6,828 nt of DNA from Betaproteobacteria bacterium (GTDB lineage: Bacteria; Pseudomonadota; Gammaproteobacteria; Burkholderiales; SG8-39). The translations under genes were made by a program, and so were the position numbers. Under the pieces are notes generated by a model, which was given only the letters and a program-made list of their open reading frames with translations, had not been told where the DNA came from and did no database searches. Positions 5,193 through 6,828 of this stretch are shown one piece after another (within the stretch, counting starts at the first letter, position 1; each line of letters opens with the position of its first letter). The DNA lies in contig JAABRB010000196.1 in assembly GCA_011391185.1 (NCBI GenBank), positions 1-6,828 on the forward strand, given 5' to 3'.

Positions 5193-5204
5193 CTGACGGA
5201 ACAA
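5175..5204 (-). promoter_or_regulatory. Candidate promoter of the arsR-type gene
   Basis: On the minus strand a perfect TATAAT (5180-5175) lies 18 bp after TTGTTC (5204-5199), a poor -35. Transcription would start near 5168 and give a leader of about 29 bases before the ATG at 5139. Confidence 0.55.
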
Positions 5205-5213
5205 GGACGGGCC

Positions 5214-5963
5214 ATGAACAAGATCGTGCTTCTGCGCCATGGCGAGAGCGTCTGGAACCGGGAAAACCGCTTCACCGGCTGGACCGACGTCGACCTGACG
5301 GACCGCGGACAGGATGAGGCGCGCCGGGCCGGGCAGCTGTTCCGGGACGAGGGCTACGTCTTCGATGTCGCGCATACGTCGGTCCTGAAGCGCGCCATCA
5401 AGACGCTGTGGATCGCGCTCGAGGAGATGGATCTGATGTGGATTCCGATCCACCACTCGTGGCGCCTGAACGAGCGGCACTACGGTGCCCTCCAGGGCCT
5501 CAACAAGGCCGAGACGGCGGCACGTTTCGGCGAGGAACAGGTGCTGGCCTGGCGCCGCAGCTACGACGTGCCGCCCCCGGCCCTCGAGCCCGGCGACTCC
5601 CGCAGCCCCGCAGGCGACCCGCGGTACCGGGCGCTCGGGTCGGGCCAGGTGCCGGCGACCGAGTGCCTGAAGGACACCGTCGAGCGCTTTCTGCCCTACT
5701 GGCACGAAACCATCGCCCCTGCCGTGAAGGCCGGCCGACGCGTGGTCATTGCGGCGCACGGGAACAGTCTGCGCGCGCTCGTGAAGTACCTGGACAATCT
5801 GACCAACGAGGCGGTCGTCCAGCTCAACATCCCCACCGGTATTCCCCTGGTCTACGAGCTCGACGGGGACCTCAAGCCTCTGCGGCACTACTACCTGGGC
5901 GATCCCTCCATGGTCGAGGCCGCGACCCAGGCGGTCGCGAACCAGGGTAAGGCGCGCGCCTGA
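5214..5963 (+). CDS. gpmA: 2,3-bisphosphoglycerate-dependent phosphoglycerate mutase
   Basis: The 249-residue protein is a full-length GpmA (E. coli 250). It interconverts 3- and 2-phosphoglycerate in glycolysis and gluconeogenesis in the cytosol, through a phosphohistidine primed by 2,3-bisphosphoglycerate. The RHGES motif supplies the phosphorylated His9 with Arg8. [10 protein letters not shown] (55-64) gives Arg60, LNERHYG (85-91) gives catalytic Glu87, and AAHGNSLR (180-187) gives the second catalytic His182. The long insert and C-terminal LRHYYLGD and following tail are those of the mutase subgroup, not of the shorter phosphatases. The ATG at 5214 has AAGGA six bases upstream. The gene diverges from the arsR-type gene and is followed after 11 bp by the envC-type gene, probably as one transcript. 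E. coli has the unrelated cofactor-independent GpmM in the equivalent place before envC. Confidence 0.97.
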   Translation: MNKIVLLRHGESVWNRENRFTGWTDVDLTDRGQDEARRAGQLFRDEGYVFDVAHTSVLKRAIKTLWIALEEMDLMWIPIHHSWRLNERHYGALQGLNKAETAARFGEEQVLAWRRSYDVPPPALEPGDSRSPAGDPRYRALGSGQVPATECLKDTVERFLPYWHETIAPAVKAGRRVVIAAHGNSLRALVKYLDNLTNEAVVQLNIPTGIPLVYELDGDLKPLRHYYLGDPSMVEAATQAVANQGKARA

Positions 5964-5974
5964 GCGGGCATAGG

Positions 5975-6828
5975 GTGCGCTCCGCCCTGATGGCGCTCTG
6001 TCTGGCCGGGATGATCGTATCCGGCCCGGCAGGCGCAGCGCGCGAAAAGGAGGCGCTCGGGCAGTTGCGCGGCCGGATCGAACAGGCGAAAAAGGCGCTT
6101 GCCGACGCAGAAAGCGCGCATTCCGAGGCGACCGACCAGCTGCGCGCAAGCGAAAGCGCCATTTCCGAGGCGAACCGCGCATTGCGAGAACTGTCGGGGC
6201 GTCAGCGCGAGATGCATGCCGTTCTGCGTGGGCTCGCCTCTGACGGCAGGAAGGTGCGCGGCCAACTGGAAGCCCGACAGGAGGAAGTGGGTGCGCTGCT
6301 GCGTGCCCGGTATTTCACTGGGGATCAGCGGCTGCTCAAACTGCTGCTCTCGGGGGACAACCCGAACCGGATTGCTCGCAGCCTGACCTACTACGAGGCC
6401 CTTTTCCAGGCGCAAACCGAGCTCATCCGGGAATTGCACGACCGGGCAGGCGAGATTTCGGCCCTCGAATTGCGCTCGCGGGAAACGGGCGCCGAGCTCG
6501 CCGAGCTGGAACGCCAAGCGCAGGCCGAGCGCGCGAAGCTGGTGGCGACTGCCGCAGACCGGCGTAAGGTGCTTGCGAGCATTTCGCACCAGATCAGCAG
6601 CCAACGTCAGGAAATCCAGACCCTTCAGCGCGACGAAAAACGGCTCGCGCGGCTGGTCGACGAGCTCGCCAAGGCCCTGCGGTCGGCACCGCCTCCACCC
6701 AGGCGGCCCGGCCCCCGGAACGAGCGCGTGCCTGCGACGGAGGATGGGGGGCCGTTTTCACGGGTCAAAGGCGCGCTGCGGCTGCCCGTTCGCGGGGAAC
6801 TTGCAGGGCGGTTTGGTGCTCCCAGACA
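5975..6828 (+). CDS. envC: EnvC-type murein hydrolase activator, 3' end missing at window edge
   Basis: The frame is open from a GTG at 5975 to the window end (284 codons) and is truncated by the window, not by mutation. With GTG read as Met, the protein starts with a signal peptide (MRSALMALCLAGMIVSGPAGA, cleavage near residue 21). A long coiled coil (about 24-112) follows, then RARYFTGDQRLLKLLLSGDNPNRIARSLTYYEAL (110-143), a characteristic EnvC-family segment, a second coiled coil (about 145-236) and a Pro/Arg-rich linker (239-250). VKGALRLPVRGELAGRFGAPR (264-284) is the start of the LytM/M23 domain. EnvC proteins act in the periplasm at the division site and activate amidases; their LytM domain is often catalytically dead. 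The deciding His/Asp residues lie past the window, so activator versus active peptidase cannot be told. In-frame ATGs at 5990 and 6011 are alternatives, but would shorten or destroy the signal peptide. No strong ribosome site; coupling to gpmA is likely. Confidence 0.88.
   Translation, partial: MRSALMALCLAGMIVSGPAGAAREKEALGQLRGRIEQAKKALADAESAHSEATDQLRASESAISEANRALRELSGRQREMHAVLRGLASDGRKVRGQLEARQEEVGALLRARYFTGDQRLLKLLLSGDNPNRIARSLTYYEALFQAQTELIRELHDRAGEISALELRSRETGAELAELERQAQAERAKLVATAADRRKVLASISHQISSQRQEIQTLQRDEKRLARLVDELAKALRSAPPPPRRPGPRNERVPATEDGGPFSRVKGALRLPVRGELAGRFGAPR

Noticed and set aside
5136..6182. 348-residue minus-strand reading frame opposite gpmA
   Set aside because: It lies antisense to a clear full-length GpmA and the envC start, and its composition is that of a codon shadow.

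Overview
The window looks like chromosomal DNA of a GC-rich proteobacterium, most likely a betaproteobacterium. This rests on codon use, the protein flavour and gene order, not on a marker gene. The block yibN-grxC-secB-gpsA, with trmL nearby and a phosphoglycerate mutase-envC pair diverging from it, is the arrangement known from E. coli around yibN-grxC-secB-gpsA-cysE, trmL and gpmM-envC. Here the mutase is the cofactor-dependent GpmA type. A bacterial-SH3 gene sits between secB and gpsA, and a dodecin gene and an ArsR-family regulator gene are interleaved.

Layout. Bases 17-712 (+) encode a ComF-type phosphoribosyltransferase, followed by a strong intrinsic terminator (715-770) and an unexplained 78-bp structured element with perfect 14-bp inverted arms (786-863). 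Then come trmL (873-1349, +) and a small dodecin (1457-1687, +). A convergent gap (1688-1871) carries tandem palindromic repeats. The minus-strand operon yibN-like rhodanese > grxC > secB > SH3 protein > gpsA fills 4527-1872 with tight or zero spacing. Upstream of it, 4528-4818 has no convincing gene but holds a hairpin and a second copy of the same repeat family in opposite orientation. An ArsR/BigR/SqrR-type repressor gene (5139-4819, -) diverges from gpmA (5214-5963, +) across a 74-bp AT-rich control region. gpmA is followed after 11 bp by an envC-type murein hydrolase activator gene that runs off the window end.

How the genes fit together. Most are housekeeping: tRNA wobble methylation (TrmL), preprotein export (SecB), thiol redox (GrxC, rhodanese), phospholipid precursor synthesis (GpsA), glycolysis (GpmA) and cell division/peptidoglycan remodelling (EnvC). 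I see no mobile element, phage, CRISPR or defence system. The points most worth a second look are the ArsR protein with a Cys35/Cys101 pair at the 66-residue spacing of persulfide-sensing repressors and a candidate operator over its own -10; the repeat family bracketing the minus-strand operon in inverted orientation; the 78-bp palindromic element before trmL; and a dodecin lacking the usual flavin-contacting Trp and Gln.
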